Shown here: positions 6,003 through 6,032 of the stretch, piece after piece
Numbering within the stretch: position 1 is the first letter of the stretch
Layout of the letters: every line of letters begins with the position of its first letter
NCBI GenBank assembly: GCA_016765435.1
Contig: JAESPY010000026.1
Location: 1 to 6,032, forward strand
Direction of reading: 5' to 3'
Length of the DNA: 6,032 nt
DNA from: Emcibacter sp.
GTDB taxonomy: Bacteria > Pseudomonadota > Alphaproteobacteria > Sphingomonadales > Emcibacteraceae
The notes under the pieces: generated by a model
Told to the model about the DNA's origin: nothing
Databases searched by the model: none
Seen by the model: only the letters and a program-made list of their open reading frames with translations
Made by a program: the position numbers and the translations under genes

Positions 6003-6032
6003 TAATATGGTTTTATAGGAAAAAAGAACCCC

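Noticed and set aside
1..6032. Mobile elements, CRISPR arrays, tRNA genes or a defence system
   Set aside because: I found no transposase, integrase, terminal inverted repeats, regularly spaced repeats, tRNA-like cloverleaf or defence-type domains by reading both strands.

Overview
The window reads as a moderate-GC bacterial chromosome segment, most probably from an alphaproteobacterium. That assignment is an inference from gene content (an AsnC/Lrp regulator close to an antiquitin-type aldehyde dehydrogenase) and from overall sequence style; no rRNA or marker gene is present to prove it. There are five solid protein-coding genes, one possible gene tail at the left edge, no tRNA or rRNA, no CRISPR array and no recognisable insertion sequence.

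Layout: positions 1-63 hold a short frame that could be the 3' end of a gene, followed by a leader region. An Lrp/AsnC-family regulator lies at 139-573 (+). Only 23 bases later comes a polytopic membrane protein of the Wzy/WaaL O-antigen polymerase/ligase superfamily (597-1910, +). A 98-base AT-rich spacer with terminator-like and promoter-like signals leads to an ALDH7-family dehydrogenase (2009-3517, +), almost certainly an alpha-aminoadipate-semialdehyde / piperideine-6-carboxylate dehydrogenase of lysine catabolism. A perfect 13-bp hairpin separates it from a convergent GT4-type glycosyltransferase (3539-4867, -). A 214-base, very AT-rich divergent intergenic region follows, then a class I SAM-dependent methyltransferase with an N-terminal four-cysteine zinc-ribbon-like module (5082-6002, +).

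Two functional themes are interleaved. The regulator and the ALDH7 enzyme fit amino-acid (lysine) catabolism and its feedback-sensing control. The polymerase/ligase, glycosyltransferase and methyltransferase fit surface or exopolysaccharide assembly: sugar transfer and methylation in the cytoplasm, with polymerisation or ligation on the periplasmic side of the inner membrane. The ligase sits between the regulator and its likely metabolic partner, which suggests insertion of a glycan gene into a catabolic locus, although a role of the regulator in glycan expression cannot be excluded.

I do not see convincing evidence of a wholly new system. The points most worth checking are the interrupted regulator/dehydrogenase pairing, the palindrome and repeated motifs in the divergent intergenic region, the repeated TGACATAT element upstream of the dehydrogenase, and homopolymer tracts in the regulator and methyltransferase genes.
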